Positions 1 to 8,869 of a stretch of 64,000 nucleotides of DNA are shown here, piece by piece (position 1 is the first letter of the stretch; the number at the start of each line of letters is the position of its first letter). Both the position numbers and the translations under genes were made by a program. Below the pieces are notes generated by a model that searched no databases, was not told where the DNA came from, and saw only the letters and a list, made by a program, of their open reading frames with translations. Source of the DNA: Promethearchaeota archaeon (lineage in GTDB: Archaea > Asgardarchaeota > Lokiarchaeia > Sigynarchaeales > SOKP01); the NCBI GenBank assembly GCA_014730295.1, contig WJIN01000085.1:1-64000 (forward strand), given 5' to 3'.

Positions 1-1005
1 GTAAGAGACGATTATAATGGGACATATCCGTACAAAGAGATGGAGGATCCAGATGAGATTAAAAATATGATTCATTCTGGAAATTATAAGTTTATTGTTT
101 TTCTTACTGAAGAGCGAGAGATTGTAGGCTCAACTTGTTTTGTAATCGATTTAACACAAAAAATAGGATATTTACGAAGTTTGGTAATTAAAAAAGAGTG
201 GCTTGGTGTTTGTGACGCCTCAAAAGCTTATATTACTGCGTGTTTATTGATGATGAATTTTTTTCGGGATGAGATTCTTATCTGGTGGGGAGAGGCGCGC
301 ACCGCCGACGCCAAGTCTCAATATATTAATAGACAATGTGCTGTCCGCCCGATTGCTTGGTTACCGAATAAGGATATCTTTTTTAACAGAGTTGAGTCTG
401 ATTTAATGATGATCGCCTATGATAAGTGCGTACTTAGACAATATCGGCAGCATAAAACTCCACGCTTTATCCCATCGGTTTTAAGATCATTCATCTTCGC
501 AGATACACAATATGGTCTCGGAGCATATCGTCTTATTAGCCCAAGGGTAATAATCAATCATAAGAAAGTTAATGCTCTGCAATCGCATCTAACTCATACA
601 CAAAATAAGGATAAATTCGGATATACAACAATACGATTTAGTATTACAAATTCCGATTCCTATTTCGAATTCCTTTACACTCCTCAAGTAAAAAATTTTG
701 AGAAATCCAAATATAAGGTAAAATCTCTGGAGGAATTATATCTCTTCATACGCGAGTTTCGGCATTTAGCAGATATATTGAATGTACGCTATGTTGAGGC
801 TCATGTATCCGCATATAATCCGCCGCATCAGCATTTATTTGAGAGGTTCGGACTCTCTCCACGAGGATATATACCAAGCTTCCGTTTTAATGCGAAAAGA
901 GCGCAGTATGGGGATTGTATCTTATTTAATTGGTATCGAAACAGCAAGATCAGCCCGTTTGAACTAATTTCTGAAGGGGAGTTGTTAGTAGATCTATTAT
1001 GCTAA
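1..1005 (+). CDS. GNAT-like acetyltransferase family protein, 5' end cut by the window
   Basis: The reading frame is open from base 1 through the first in-frame Met at 40, so the true start lies outside the window and about 334 residues are visible. The N-terminal part resembles a GNAT acyl-CoA N-acyltransferase fold: a strand with FIVFLTEEREIVGST, then a strand ending in YLRSLVIKKEWLG, which sits where the acetyl-CoA binding strand and loop normally lie. The usual Q/R-x-x-G-x-G/A loop is not clear. The C-terminal half (from about residue 180) has no family I recognise and could be a second degenerate GNAT unit, since two-GNAT proteins are common in archaea. Substrate unknown. The family call is from pattern only. 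Confidence 0.5.
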   Translation, partial: VRDDYNGTYPYKEMEDPDEIKNMIHSGNYKFIVFLTEEREIVGSTCFVIDLTQKIGYLRSLVIKKEWLGVCDASKAYITACLLMMNFFRDEILIWWGEARTADAKSQYINRQCAVRPIAWLPNKDIFFNRVESDLMMIAYDKCVLRQYRQHKTPRFIPSVLRSFIFADTQYGLGAYRLISPRVIINHKKVNALQSHLTHTQNKDKFGYTTIRFSITNSDSYFEFLYTPQVKNFEKSKYKVKSLEELYLFIREFRHLADILNVRYVEAHVSAYNPPHQHLFERFGLSPRGYIPSFRFNAKRAQYGDCILFNWYRNSKISPFELISEGELLVDLLC

Positions 1006-1068
1006 TAAGAATTTTAACCACATTTTTTTCTTTTTATATCCTTGTCATATAATGCCCTTAGATTAGTT

Positions 1069-1218
1069 ATGATAATTTATAAAATAAGTTTCACGATCCA
1101 ACAGGAAAATGGGTATAAAGGCAGATCAGTTGCAAAAGAAACGATGCTTTTGGAAAAACAGAGGGCAGAAGAGTTTTTTCAACTCATTTCGAACAATATT
1201 TTTATATGTTTCATTTGA
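1069..1218 (+). CDS. Possible small protein or gene remnant (49 aa)
   Basis: An ATG-to-TGA frame of 49 codons lies in the otherwise empty stretch between the GNAT-like gene and the disulfide oxidoreductase. The middle of the peptide (QENGYKGRSVAKETMLLEK) has a charged, protein-like composition, whereas chance frames here are mostly Ile/Lys/Asn. There is no convincing ribosome site and no family I recognise. It could be a small protein or the remains of a longer gene. Confidence 0.22.
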   Translation: MIIYKISFTIQQENGYKGRSVAKETMLLEKQRAEEFFQLISNNIFICFI

Positions 1219-1260
1219 AGCTATTCTAATCACCTCATTTTAATTATTTTTTAATTAGTT

Positions 1261-1953
1261 TCACGCATACATCCCACCAAAATCTCTTTTTCCCTTAGTA
1301 AGCTTATCCAACAGGTCTTGCGGAGTAAACATTCCACTTAAATGTTCTTTCTCATTAATAAGGGTATAGGGAACACTGGAGATATTATATTGTTGTGCAA
1401 CGTCTTGATTTGCGTTGATGTCAATAATCTCAACATTAATTTTTCCCTCTGACACGATCGCAAATAAATTTGCCACGGGAATTACTTGCGGGCAATAATT
1501 ACATGTATGAGTGACAAACATTCTGATATCGGATTTTGAGATGTTTTTCATATTTGTCTTTATCTGATCTTTATAAAATGGACTCACACCCGAATAATAC
1601 TGGAGCGTTTTGATGAATGGAACAAGTTGATTACCATTTGGAGTTGCGGTATATCGAATCAGCTCTTTTTCATTTCCTTCTAAGAAAAGTATGGTGGGTA
1701 TACGCTTGATATCAAATTTTTCTGCTTGTTCCGCATCTTCTATAGTTGATCTTTCTTCGATTTTTAATTTTCCTTCAGAAGCGTCCTTTAGAGAATCTAA
1801 AAGATTAATCATTGAGTTGCATGACAAACAACTTCGATTTTTGGAACCATCCTTTTCGGTTTTATAGTCGGTAAAGACGTGTAAGTTTATCTCACTCTTT
1901 AGCTTCGACATTTCTCTTTTTATGACTTTCTCTTCCCTTTCTGTAAATGACAT
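1261..1953 (-). CDS. Protein disulfide oxidoreductase (two thioredoxin-fold units)
   Basis: The 230-residue length and architecture match the archaeal glutaredoxin-like protein disulfide oxidoreductase (PDO, about 226 residues in Pyrococcus). Two thioredoxin folds are seen. The first has CLSC (Cys42/Cys45) and a cis-proline loop RIPT near residue 85; the second has CNYC (Cys151/Cys154) and SVPY near residue 194. In the family the C-terminal CxxC is the main redox centre for thiol-disulfide exchange in the cytoplasm. The gene is monocistronic. It is one of several thiol-redox proteins in the window (ferredoxin-thioredoxin reductase at 19.6 kb, glutaredoxins at 20.0 and 23.1 kb), which may be its partners. 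Confidence 0.88.
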   Translation of the reverse strand: MSFTEREEKVIKREMSKLKSEINLHVFTDYKTEKDGSKNRSCLSCNSMINLLDSLKDASEGKLKIEERSTIEDAEQAEKFDIKRIPTILFLEGNEKELIRYTATPNGNQLVPFIKTLQYYSGVSPFYKDQIKTNMKNISKSDIRMFVTHTCNYCPQVIPVANLFAIVSEGKINVEIIDINANQDVAQQYNISSVPYTLINEKEHLSGMFTPQDLLDKLTKGKRDFGGMYA

Positions 1954-2186
1954 TGTAACTATCTCTTGAATATAATCTAATATTAATCTGAGTTTAAAGC
2001 TTAATATTTGTTTTTTTAATAAATCATAAAACCAATATATTATCCTGCTTTAAAAATCTAAAAAAATCTATTTATTTGATTATAATTCGTTAACTGTTCT
2101 TAAGCTATTAATTAGTTTGTGGAAGGGTTATAATTTGAGAAATTTTATTAGTTTCGATCTTTTCAATAACTTAATTTAATATACTA

Positions 2187-3593
2187 ATGATACACATGTC
2201 AAATATAAAAAAGCAATATATTAACGATAAAATGCAGTTCGGTAAAAAACAAAAATGGGCTTTTGGTATGGGCTCATTTGCCCAGTGGTTCATTAATTCA
2301 GCATTTAATATCTGGATATTTACTTTCTATTTCACAGCTGTTGGATTAAGTACCTATTATATTATGCTCGCCTATGTGATATGGAGTCTTTGGAACGGAA
2401 TCAACGATCCATTGATTGGATATCTCTCGGACAGAACAAATACTAAATATGGAAGAAGAAAACCTTTCATAATGGCTGCAACAATTCCATTATTAATACT
2501 TGAAATAGTTGTATGGTTGCCAAATCCAGGGAACAATTGGATTAATTTTCTCTATTTACTAATAATGCTGTTTTGTTATGATACTGTATATACATGTATT
2601 GCATTACCTTATGATTCATTATTTCCTGAATTATATACTAGCGTTGAGGAGAGATCTGAAGTGAATACCATAAAACAAATATTATCTGTTGTGGGCCTAA
2701 TTTTTGCTGCTCTTGTACCTGGATTATTTATAGATATGTTTGGAGGTTCAACTGAAACATTTGGTTATCTCATAAATGGAGTCGTCACAAGTATTATTGT
2801 TGGAATTTCTCTCCTTGTGTCTCTGAAATGGGGGGTTACGGAACGAGAAGAATTTAAACTAGATCATCGGCAAGAATTTAAGTTCTTTGAAAATATCAAA
2901 TATACACTTAAAAATAAGGCTTTCCAGTTATATTCGATAATGTTCTTCTTATATGAATATGTTCTACTCCTCTTGGGACTTATTATGCCACTATTCGGAA
3001 AATATGTGTGGGGAGTTGGAGAATTTCCAACTATGATTATTTTAGGAATAATGTATATCATTGGAGCAGTGTCTGTTGTTTTATGGCGAAAATTAGACCT
3101 AACCATTGGGAGTAGAAAAGGATATGCAATTTCCATTGTAATCTATTTCATCTCAACTTTACCCATTATGCTTTTCCAACAATACGAGTTGGCAATAGTC
3201 TTCTCATTGTTTGTTGGAATTGGATTCGGCGGTATGTTATATTTCATTTATCTTATCATTGCGGATATTATTGATGAGGATGAATTAAAGACGGGAAAAC
3301 GGAGAGAAGGAGCATATTTCGGAGTTACTAATTTTTTTATGAGATTAAGTATGATATTATCAATCGTCACTGTTGGATTCGTTTTCAATATGACTCAATG
3401 GGAGACATATGATCCTACTATAAATCCAACAATAGGATTATTGATTCTCTTTATACTATTTCCTGGAATTGCTCTAGGAATTACATTAGTGTGCTTATAC
3501 TACTATCCATTTACAAAAGAGAAGGTAAATGAAATAAAGGAAGAGCTTGAAGAATTACATAAAGAAAAATTGAAAAAAGTTAGGGAATCATAA
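2187..3593 (+). CDS. GPH-family (MelB-like, MFS_2) sugar:cation symporter
   Basis: The 468-residue protein has about 12 hydrophobic segments and the family signature loop between TM2 and TM3: NDPLIGYLSDRT followed by GRRKPF. These are typical of the glycoside-pentoside-hexuronide:cation symporters. The central loop (about residues 215-235) is charged, and the second half has DIIDEDELKTGKRREGAYFG, the conserved acidic/basic loop near TM10. It probably imports a sugar or other small organic solute with Na+ or H+ in the cytoplasmic membrane. The substrate cannot be told. Two more GPH genes are present at 28.2 kb and 39.5 kb (the last broken). A second Met, four codons in, is an alternative start. 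Confidence 0.88.
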   Translation: MIHMSNIKKQYINDKMQFGKKQKWAFGMGSFAQWFINSAFNIWIFTFYFTAVGLSTYYIMLAYVIWSLWNGINDPLIGYLSDRTNTKYGRRKPFIMAATIPLLILEIVVWLPNPGNNWINFLYLLIMLFCYDTVYTCIALPYDSLFPELYTSVEERSEVNTIKQILSVVGLIFAALVPGLFIDMFGGSTETFGYLINGVVTSIIVGISLLVSLKWGVTEREEFKLDHRQEFKFFENIKYTLKNKAFQLYSIMFFLYEYVLLLLGLIMPLFGKYVWGVGEFPTMIILGIMYIIGAVSVVLWRKLDLTIGSRKGYAISIVIYFISTLPIMLFQQYELAIVFSLFVGIGFGGMLYFIYLIIADIIDEDELKTGKRREGAYFGVTNFFMRLSMILSIVTVGFVFNMTQWETYDPTINPTIGLLILFILFPGIALGITLVCLYYYPFTKEKVNEIKEELEELHKEKLKKVRES

Positions 3594-3666
3594 AAAATCC
3601 CTTTAACAATAATTTTATTCCTATTTTTTCTTAAAAGGTAGAAAAAGAAGTTCTGATAAAGTTTAT

Positions 3667-4953
3667 TTAGAGTTGATTAAATGCCTTTTTCAAGTCTGCA
3701 ATAAGATCTTTAGGATCCTCTAATCCAACAGATAATCGAAAATGAGTATCTGAAATATTCATACTACGGCGTTCCCATGATGCAAGGTCTATTCCTGTCA
3801 TTAATGAAGTATATTCGATTAATGAGGTTGTATCGCCCAAAGACACTCCTACTTTTATTTGGTCTAATAATTCTATAAATTGATTACACTCCTCTACGGA
3901 GTATAATTCAAATCCAATCATCCCTCCATAATCCTCCATTTGGTTCGTAGCAATTGCGTGTCCTCGATGAGAATCTAATCCCGGATAAACAACTTCTTTT
4001 ACTTTTTCATGTGAATTTAAGAAGTTAGCAATTTTCATAGCATTAGCAGAATGTTTTTCCATTCGTAAGCCTAAAGTTCGAATCCCTCTTAAAATTAACC
4101 AAGCATTAAAGGGACTCAACACTGCCCCTTGCGTTTCCAACCAATAATATCGAATATCTCTCAATTCGTTTTTAGGCCCAATTATCGCCCCTCCCAGACA
4201 ATCTCCATGTCCGTTAATATATTTGGTCAAACTTTCCGCAACTAGGTCTGCCCCGTGATCTAATGGTTTTTGTAAGGCTGGTGATGCCCATGTGTTATCA
4301 ACAATACATTTTCCATCATAATCATGTATTAAATCGGCACAAGATTGTATATCAATAATATCTACAGTAGGATTGGCAGGAGTTTCAATAAAAACTAATT
4401 TTGTTTGATCATCAATGGCAGATTCAACTTCCTTAATATCTCTCAGATCAACTCTTCTCGGTTCAATTCCCATCTGCGGATAGATTTTTGTTAAAAGACG
4501 GAATGAGCCCGTATATTGGTTTTTATGAATTATTATATTTGGGATCTTTTCGGGATTAGTTTGAGGAAAAAGTTTTTTAATTTTTTTCGGTCGAATTCGT
4601 TCCACCCGTTCTTGAAGCACACTCATGCAAGATAGATGAATTGCTGCCATTCCAGACGCGACTGATAATCCCGATTCTCCGTGATGCAAGGTCGCGAGCT
4701 TTTTATCTAAGGCATAGAGTGTAGGATTTTCAGTTCTTGAATAATAATAATGATTTTCAAGTAGTTGAGAGAGAGAATCATATACATAGGATTTTGTGGC
4801 ATAGAGCGGTGTTCGTAATGAATGGGAGGTTTCAGGATATGGATCCTCTCCCGCACTAATTAATTGTGTATCAAAACCCAATTTCTCCCACTTCTTTTTC
4901 AATTCCTCATCTATTTGACCTTTGGTCTTTTTTTTTTCATCCATTGTCATCAT
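3667..4953 (-). CDS. Cystathionine gamma-synthase / methionine gamma-lyase family PLP enzyme
   Basis: This is a Cys/Met-metabolism PLP-dependent enzyme (fold type I), 428 residues. The PLP lysine is in SLTKYINGHGD (about Lys244). The usual landmarks are present: SGMAAI for phosphate binding, DNTWASPALQKPL before the lysine, and SLIEYTSLMTG near the C terminus where the family has SLxxHPxxxTH. The His of that last motif is replaced here. The reaction could be gamma-replacement, gamma-elimination or beta-elimination on sulfur amino acids; sequence alone does not decide. The N terminus has three closely spaced Met codons (4953, 4950, 4944), so the start is uncertain by a few residues. The gene lies just downstream of and in line with the first MttB-family gene, with 43 bp between them, and may be co-transcribed. 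Confidence 0.85.
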   Translation of the reverse strand: MMTMDEKKKTKGQIDEELKKKWEKLGFDTQLISAGEDPYPETSHSLRTPLYATKSYVYDSLSQLLENHYYYSRTENPTLYALDKKLATLHHGESGLSVASGMAAIHLSCMSVLQERVERIRPKKIKKLFPQTNPEKIPNIIIHKNQYTGSFRLLTKIYPQMGIEPRRVDLRDIKEVESAIDDQTKLVFIETPANPTVDIIDIQSCADLIHDYDGKCIVDNTWASPALQKPLDHGADLVAESLTKYINGHGDCLGGAIIGPKNELRDIRYYWLETQGAVLSPFNAWLILRGIRTLGLRMEKHSANAMKIANFLNSHEKVKEVVYPGLDSHRGHAIATNQMEDYGGMIGFELYSVEECNQFIELLDQIKVGVSLGDTTSLIEYTSLMTGIDLASWERRSMNISDTHFRLSVGLEDPKDLIADLKKAFNQL

Positions 4954-4996
4954 TCACATATCTTTTATTTTTTCTATAAATTTAATTCACATCTTA

Positions 4997-6508
4997 TTAT
5001 TCTTCTCCGCTTGGCACGTTTAAGGAACTTTCATCGCCTTCCATCCCTTCTAATTTGCGATATTCGTCCATAGTTCGTGATGAGATGATTTTTAGATATT
5101 CTTTTAATTGCTTATCCACCTCAGGACTATATCCTGGACCTTCTTGAGTTTCTAAGATATGATTAACTTTTTCTTTTGCCCGATCCATAATATCTTTCGC
5201 ACCTCCTCTTAGCCACTTACGCCGTCTTTCTCTGTCCATTAACTCAGGGACAAATATCTGTTTTCGAGTATTTTTCGCTGTGTGCCGTAGCATCAAATAC
5301 GGTTTTCCTGATTCTGCTACTTTTTTAATTTGCTCGATTGCTAAGGTCTCATCATTTACATCTATTCCCTTCATCCCCCTCTTGATAATATCGCATATTT
5401 CATCATCTATAACCAATAGTTCTAATGCTTCGGATAATGAAGATTCATAGGTTCCAGCGCACGTAATGTAATTAATTCCCGCATTAGCCGAAAAGAATAG
5501 TGTCATAAATCTTTCTAATCCATTCTGAATGTCGAAACATTTAGATTCAGTAACGCATCCAGGCCCTCGAGAAGGTATATTATAATGATGGGCTAACTGC
5601 GCATGAGCAGCCGAAATTAATCCTGTCTCAATTGAGCCCCATGCAACATTCCCCGTGGGAGGGTCCATAATACTATTCATTGTAGAATAAAAAATTGGAC
5701 ACCCGGGATTAATTAATTGAGTTACCACTATCGATGAAAGAATCTCCATATTTGATTGGACTAATAATCCCGCCAACGTTACTGGAGCAGTAGAACCCGC
5801 ACTCGCAGCGGGAGCCAAAATAATAGGTTGTTTATGTTTCGCGAACGGAAATAACCCATTTAACATCACAGCGGTTAACGTCAATGGACTCGTAGGATTA
5901 AAAAATGCTATTAATCTTGGTCGTTGCTTTAATTCTTCTTTCCCTCCAACAATGATAGAAGCTAGTTCCATCATATCTTGAGAAGCTGTCCTTCCATAGC
6001 ATCCTAATCCATACGGCTTCGAACTATTCTTACCCCACGCGTACATAGCGTGCCAATGTAGTTCTGTAAATGGAACGTCGTTCGGCCAAACATCCACATG
6101 AGAGGCTACAATATTTTTCAAACTATCTACGATGCGAATCTGTTTTATGGTATCTTCTATAACCGACTTTCGCACACCCTTTTTCTCATTTGGGTCAAAC
6201 ATCTTTACGGGCGTACCGACGGTTGCGAAATTGGTGGTATCAGTTGTGATATCGACACTATAGCTTCCATCGGATCCCCATAAAGTAAAAGAATCAGGTA
6301 CGTTTTTAAGCTGTTCCAGAACTAATTCCTCTGGTAATTTGATATAGTGCTTTTTATCGGAATCCAAAATCGCCCCATTTTCTAAGAGAAGAGAGCGTGC
6401 TTCTTCTGTTTCGATTTTTATCCCAACCTCTTCCAAAAGTCCCAAAGTCTTATTGTGGATCTGATTTATCTCATCTTGAGAGAGCACTTCTAATTTATTA
6501 AGTCTCAT
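4997..6508 (-). CDS. MttB-family corrinoid methyltransferase, non-pyrrolysine type
   Basis: This 503-residue protein has the trimethylamine methyltransferase (MttB) family fold throughout, e.g. SHVDVWPND, PYGLGCYGR, NPTSPLTLTAV, APAASAGSTAPVTLAG and SRGPGCVTESK. Family members move a methyl group from a quaternary or tertiary amine to the cobalt of a corrinoid protein. The reading frame is continuous with no amber codon, so it is not a pyrrolysine enzyme. The segment where true MttB carries pyrrolysine appears to be the one around SKCFDIQNG, with an ordinary residue. It is closely related to the second copy at 7.3 kb and is transcribed divergently from the corrinoid protein. Likely substrates are betaine-like compounds, as in MtgB-type enzymes, but this is inference. 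Confidence 0.88.
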   Translation of the reverse strand: MRLNKLEVLSQDEINQIHNKTLGLLEEVGIKIETEEARSLLLENGAILDSDKKHYIKLPEELVLEQLKNVPDSFTLWGSDGSYSVDITTDTTNFATVGTPVKMFDPNEKKGVRKSVIEDTIKQIRIVDSLKNIVASHVDVWPNDVPFTELHWHAMYAWGKNSSKPYGLGCYGRTASQDMMELASIIVGGKEELKQRPRLIAFFNPTSPLTLTAVMLNGLFPFAKHKQPIILAPAASAGSTAPVTLAGLLVQSNMEILSSIVVTQLINPGCPIFYSTMNSIMDPPTGNVAWGSIETGLISAAHAQLAHHYNIPSRGPGCVTESKCFDIQNGLERFMTLFFSANAGINYITCAGTYESSLSEALELLVIDDEICDIIKRGMKGIDVNDETLAIEQIKKVAESGKPYLMLRHTAKNTRKQIFVPELMDRERRRKWLRGGAKDIMDRAKEKVNHILETQEGPGYSPEVDKQLKEYLKIISSRTMDEYRKLEGMEGDESSLNVPSGEE

Positions 6509-6652
6509 ATTTCGAATCCTTTTATAGAATATGTTAACTTTTTATATGAAAATCAATTTGATTTAGTGGTATATTATTTTAGTATAATGGATAATTAATG
6601 TATTTACTCTTCGGATAAATTACATAATATAAATTAAAGATTATTAAACTAA
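6509..6652. promoter_or_regulatory. Divergent promoter region between the two arms of the methyl-transfer module
   Basis: This 144-bp AT-rich spacer separates the leftward MttB-family gene from the rightward corrinoid protein gene. TATA-like sequences occur on both strands: around 6626-6637 (taatataaatta) for the rightward genes, and a complement-strand ATATAAAAAG about 35 bases before the leftward start. A shared regulatory region would allow joint induction by the methylated substrate. No clear operator palindrome was seen. Confidence 0.4.
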
Positions 6653-7312
6653 ATGGTTTTAAGAATGAATTTACAAGAGAAAATAAAAGATGCGATTTTT
6701 GAGTATGATGAGGATAAACTGAAAAATTTATGCTCTTCTTCGATAAATGAGGATAAAATTAGCCCAATTGAGATCGTGAATATAATTGGAGATGTTATGA
6801 CAATATTGGGAGATAAATTCGAAAAAGAAGAGCTTATGCTACCCGAGCTTATTGTAGCCGCTAATATCGTCAAAACCGTAATCGATGATATTCTCGATCC
6901 CGCTATTCGAGAAAAAGGAGAGGTACGAGAATCGAAAGGAAAGGTGGTTATTGGGACGGTTGAAGGAGATGTGCACAGTATTGGAAAGGATCTGGTTGCC
7001 TCATTCCTTTTTTCAAGCGGATATGAAGTATTTAATATAGGGGTCGATGTTCCTGCAGCTGAATTTATTGATAAAGCTGAAGAAGTTGGGGCCGATGTGA
7101 TTGGACTATCATCATTGGTGACCTTATCAATGGACTTTCAGAGACAAGTCATCGAGGAATTAAAGAAGAGAGGTCTCCGAGATAAATACAAGGTTATTGT
7201 TGGAGGAGCACCCACTTCTGAAGGCTGGGCGAAAAAGATTGACGCTGATGCTTGGGGAGATGATTCTTTGGATGCGGTAACAAAAATTAATCAATTACTC
7301 GCTAAAGGATAG
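6653..7312 (+). CDS. Corrinoid (B12-binding) methyl-carrier protein
   Basis: The 219-residue length and layout fit the MtbC/MttC/MtgC family. An N-terminal helical cap domain (about residues 1-90) is followed by a Rossmann-like B12 domain with the cobalt-ligand motif DVHSIGKDL (D-x-H-x-x-G). The later SSLVTLS and VGGAPTSE segments are also typical of the B12 domain. It carries the methyl group as methyl-Co(III) between the MttB-family enzyme and an acceptor methyltransferase. A second in-frame ATG at 6665 is as good a start as 6653, given a TATA-like box near 6630. The gene is followed after 17 bases by the second MttB homologue, so they form an operon. A paralogue is at 61.1 kb. Confidence 0.92.
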   Translation: MVLRMNLQEKIKDAIFEYDEDKLKNLCSSSINEDKISPIEIVNIIGDVMTILGDKFEKEELMLPELIVAANIVKTVIDDILDPAIREKGEVRESKGKVVIGTVEGDVHSIGKDLVASFLFSSGYEVFNIGVDVPAAEFIDKAEEVGADVIGLSSLVTLSMDFQRQVIEELKKRGLRDKYKVIVGGAPTSEGWAKKIDADAWGDDSLDAVTKINQLLAKG

Positions 7313-7329
7313 AAGAGGTGTCTAAATAA

Positions 7330-8850
7330 ATGAAAATGAATCACATTCAAGTCTTTTCTCCAGATGAGTTGGAAGAAATTCATTCCGCGACCCTCCAACT
7401 TCTCTGGAAAGTAGGGATTAAGATTGATTGTAAAAGATCTCAAAAATTATTAGAAGATCATGGCTGCGAGGTGGACGAAGAATCGGATTTTGTACGAATA
7501 CCAGAGTCCTTAGTAATGGAGATGGTCAAGAAAGTTCCGAAATCATTTACCTTAAACGGACCAGACGGCAGCTTTAGTTTTGAAGTAAATTGTGACAGTA
7601 CACAATTCGCGACCATTGGAACCCCAGTCAAAATCTATGATCCTTCTAAAAAGAAAGGGGTCAGAAAAACCGTTTTAGCTGATACCATTAAACAGATTCG
7701 ACTAGTTGATACTTTAGATCATATAAATTGTTCCCATGTGGATGTATGGCCGAATGACGTTAAATATACCGCCCTACACGGTCATGCAATGTATCAATGG
7801 GTTAAAAATACACGGAAACCCTATGGTTTAGGTTGCTATGGTGGACTTCCAAGTCAAGATATGATGAATATGGCCTCCATAGCATGTGGAGGAGATGAAG
7901 AGTTAATTAATAAGCCCCGACTGGTTGGGTTTTTCAGTACCACAAGTCCGCTTCATTTCCCGAAAATTATGACGAATGGTTTAGAAATATTTGCAAAATA
8001 TAAACAGCCAACCATCGTGGCGCCAGAGGCTCTTGCGGGAGCATCTGCTCCGGTCACACTCGCTGGACTCCTGACTCAGACTAATGCAGAAAATCTCGGT
8101 GGGGCTGTCTTAGCTCAGATCTATAATCCCGGTGCAAGACTTTTTTATGGAACGGTATCGCACATCACTGATATGAAAACAGGAAACTCCGCAATGGGAT
8201 CGATAGAAACTGGATTGATAACGACGGGGGTAGCTCAGTTAGCTGATTTTTACGGATATCCCTCAAGAGGTCCGGGATGTGTCACCGACTCAAAAATCCT
8301 AGATCTACAGAATGGATTTGAGCGATTACAAACTTTAATGTTAGCAGCACAAGCGGGCATCAATTATATCACATGTGCGGGTACATACGAAGCTACCTTA
8401 ATTGAAGCTTTAGAGCTTTTATTAATTGATGACGACTTAGTAGGAATGATAAAGCGAGCATTGGAAGGGATTAAAGTGAATGAGGATACAATAGCACTCG
8501 ATGTTATTGAAAAAGTCGCTACAAGTGAGAAAAAAGGGGCTACTTTTTTGGGAGAAATGCATACACTTAAAAATATGAAAACTTCGCTATATATGCCTAA
8601 ATTAGTTGATAGGAATAGACGGAGTACGTGGTGGAAGAAGGGTGCAAAAGATATTATTGAGCGAGCGGGTGAAAAGGTGGAGGAAATACTTGATAGCCAT
8701 AAGCAACCTGATGTCTCAGAGGAGATCGATAACAAATTACAAAAATATTTAGAAAAAATTGAATCTCGCTCATTAAAGGATTATATGGAAGCTGAAGGGC
8801 TTACATCCGCGGCTGCTCCAGTACCGGGATCTGATATTAAAGATGATTAA
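7330..8850 (+). CDS. MttB-family corrinoid methyltransferase, second non-pyrrolysine copy
   Basis: A 506-residue paralogue of the protein at 5.0-6.5 kb, with the same blocks: CSHVDVWPND, PYGLGCYGG, FSTTSPLHFP, APEALAGASAPVTLAG and SRGPGCVTDSK. It has no internal amber codon, so it does not use pyrrolysine; the segment SKILDLQNGFE carries Leu where I expect the pyrrolysine position. It is preceded by a GAGGTG ribosome site at about 7315 and sits directly behind its corrinoid partner. The C-terminal 30 residues are acidic and Ala/Pro-rich, and differ from the first copy. The two copies may form a heteromer or serve two substrates. Confidence 0.88.
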   Translation: MKMNHIQVFSPDELEEIHSATLQLLWKVGIKIDCKRSQKLLEDHGCEVDEESDFVRIPESLVMEMVKKVPKSFTLNGPDGSFSFEVNCDSTQFATIGTPVKIYDPSKKKGVRKTVLADTIKQIRLVDTLDHINCSHVDVWPNDVKYTALHGHAMYQWVKNTRKPYGLGCYGGLPSQDMMNMASIACGGDEELINKPRLVGFFSTTSPLHFPKIMTNGLEIFAKYKQPTIVAPEALAGASAPVTLAGLLTQTNAENLGGAVLAQIYNPGARLFYGTVSHITDMKTGNSAMGSIETGLITTGVAQLADFYGYPSRGPGCVTDSKILDLQNGFERLQTLMLAAQAGINYITCAGTYEATLIEALELLLIDDDLVGMIKRALEGIKVNEDTIALDVIEKVATSEKKGATFLGEMHTLKNMKTSLYMPKLVDRNRRSTWWKKGAKDIIERAGEKVEEILDSHKQPDVSEEIDNKLQKYLEKIESRSLKDYMEAEGLTSAAAPVPGSDIKDD

Positions 8851-8869
8851 ACTAAACGGGTGAATCATA

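Noticed and set aside
4997..8850. Pyrrolysine-containing trimethylamine methyltransferase
   Set aside because: Both MttB-family genes read through without any amber codon, so they are non-pyrrolysine members.
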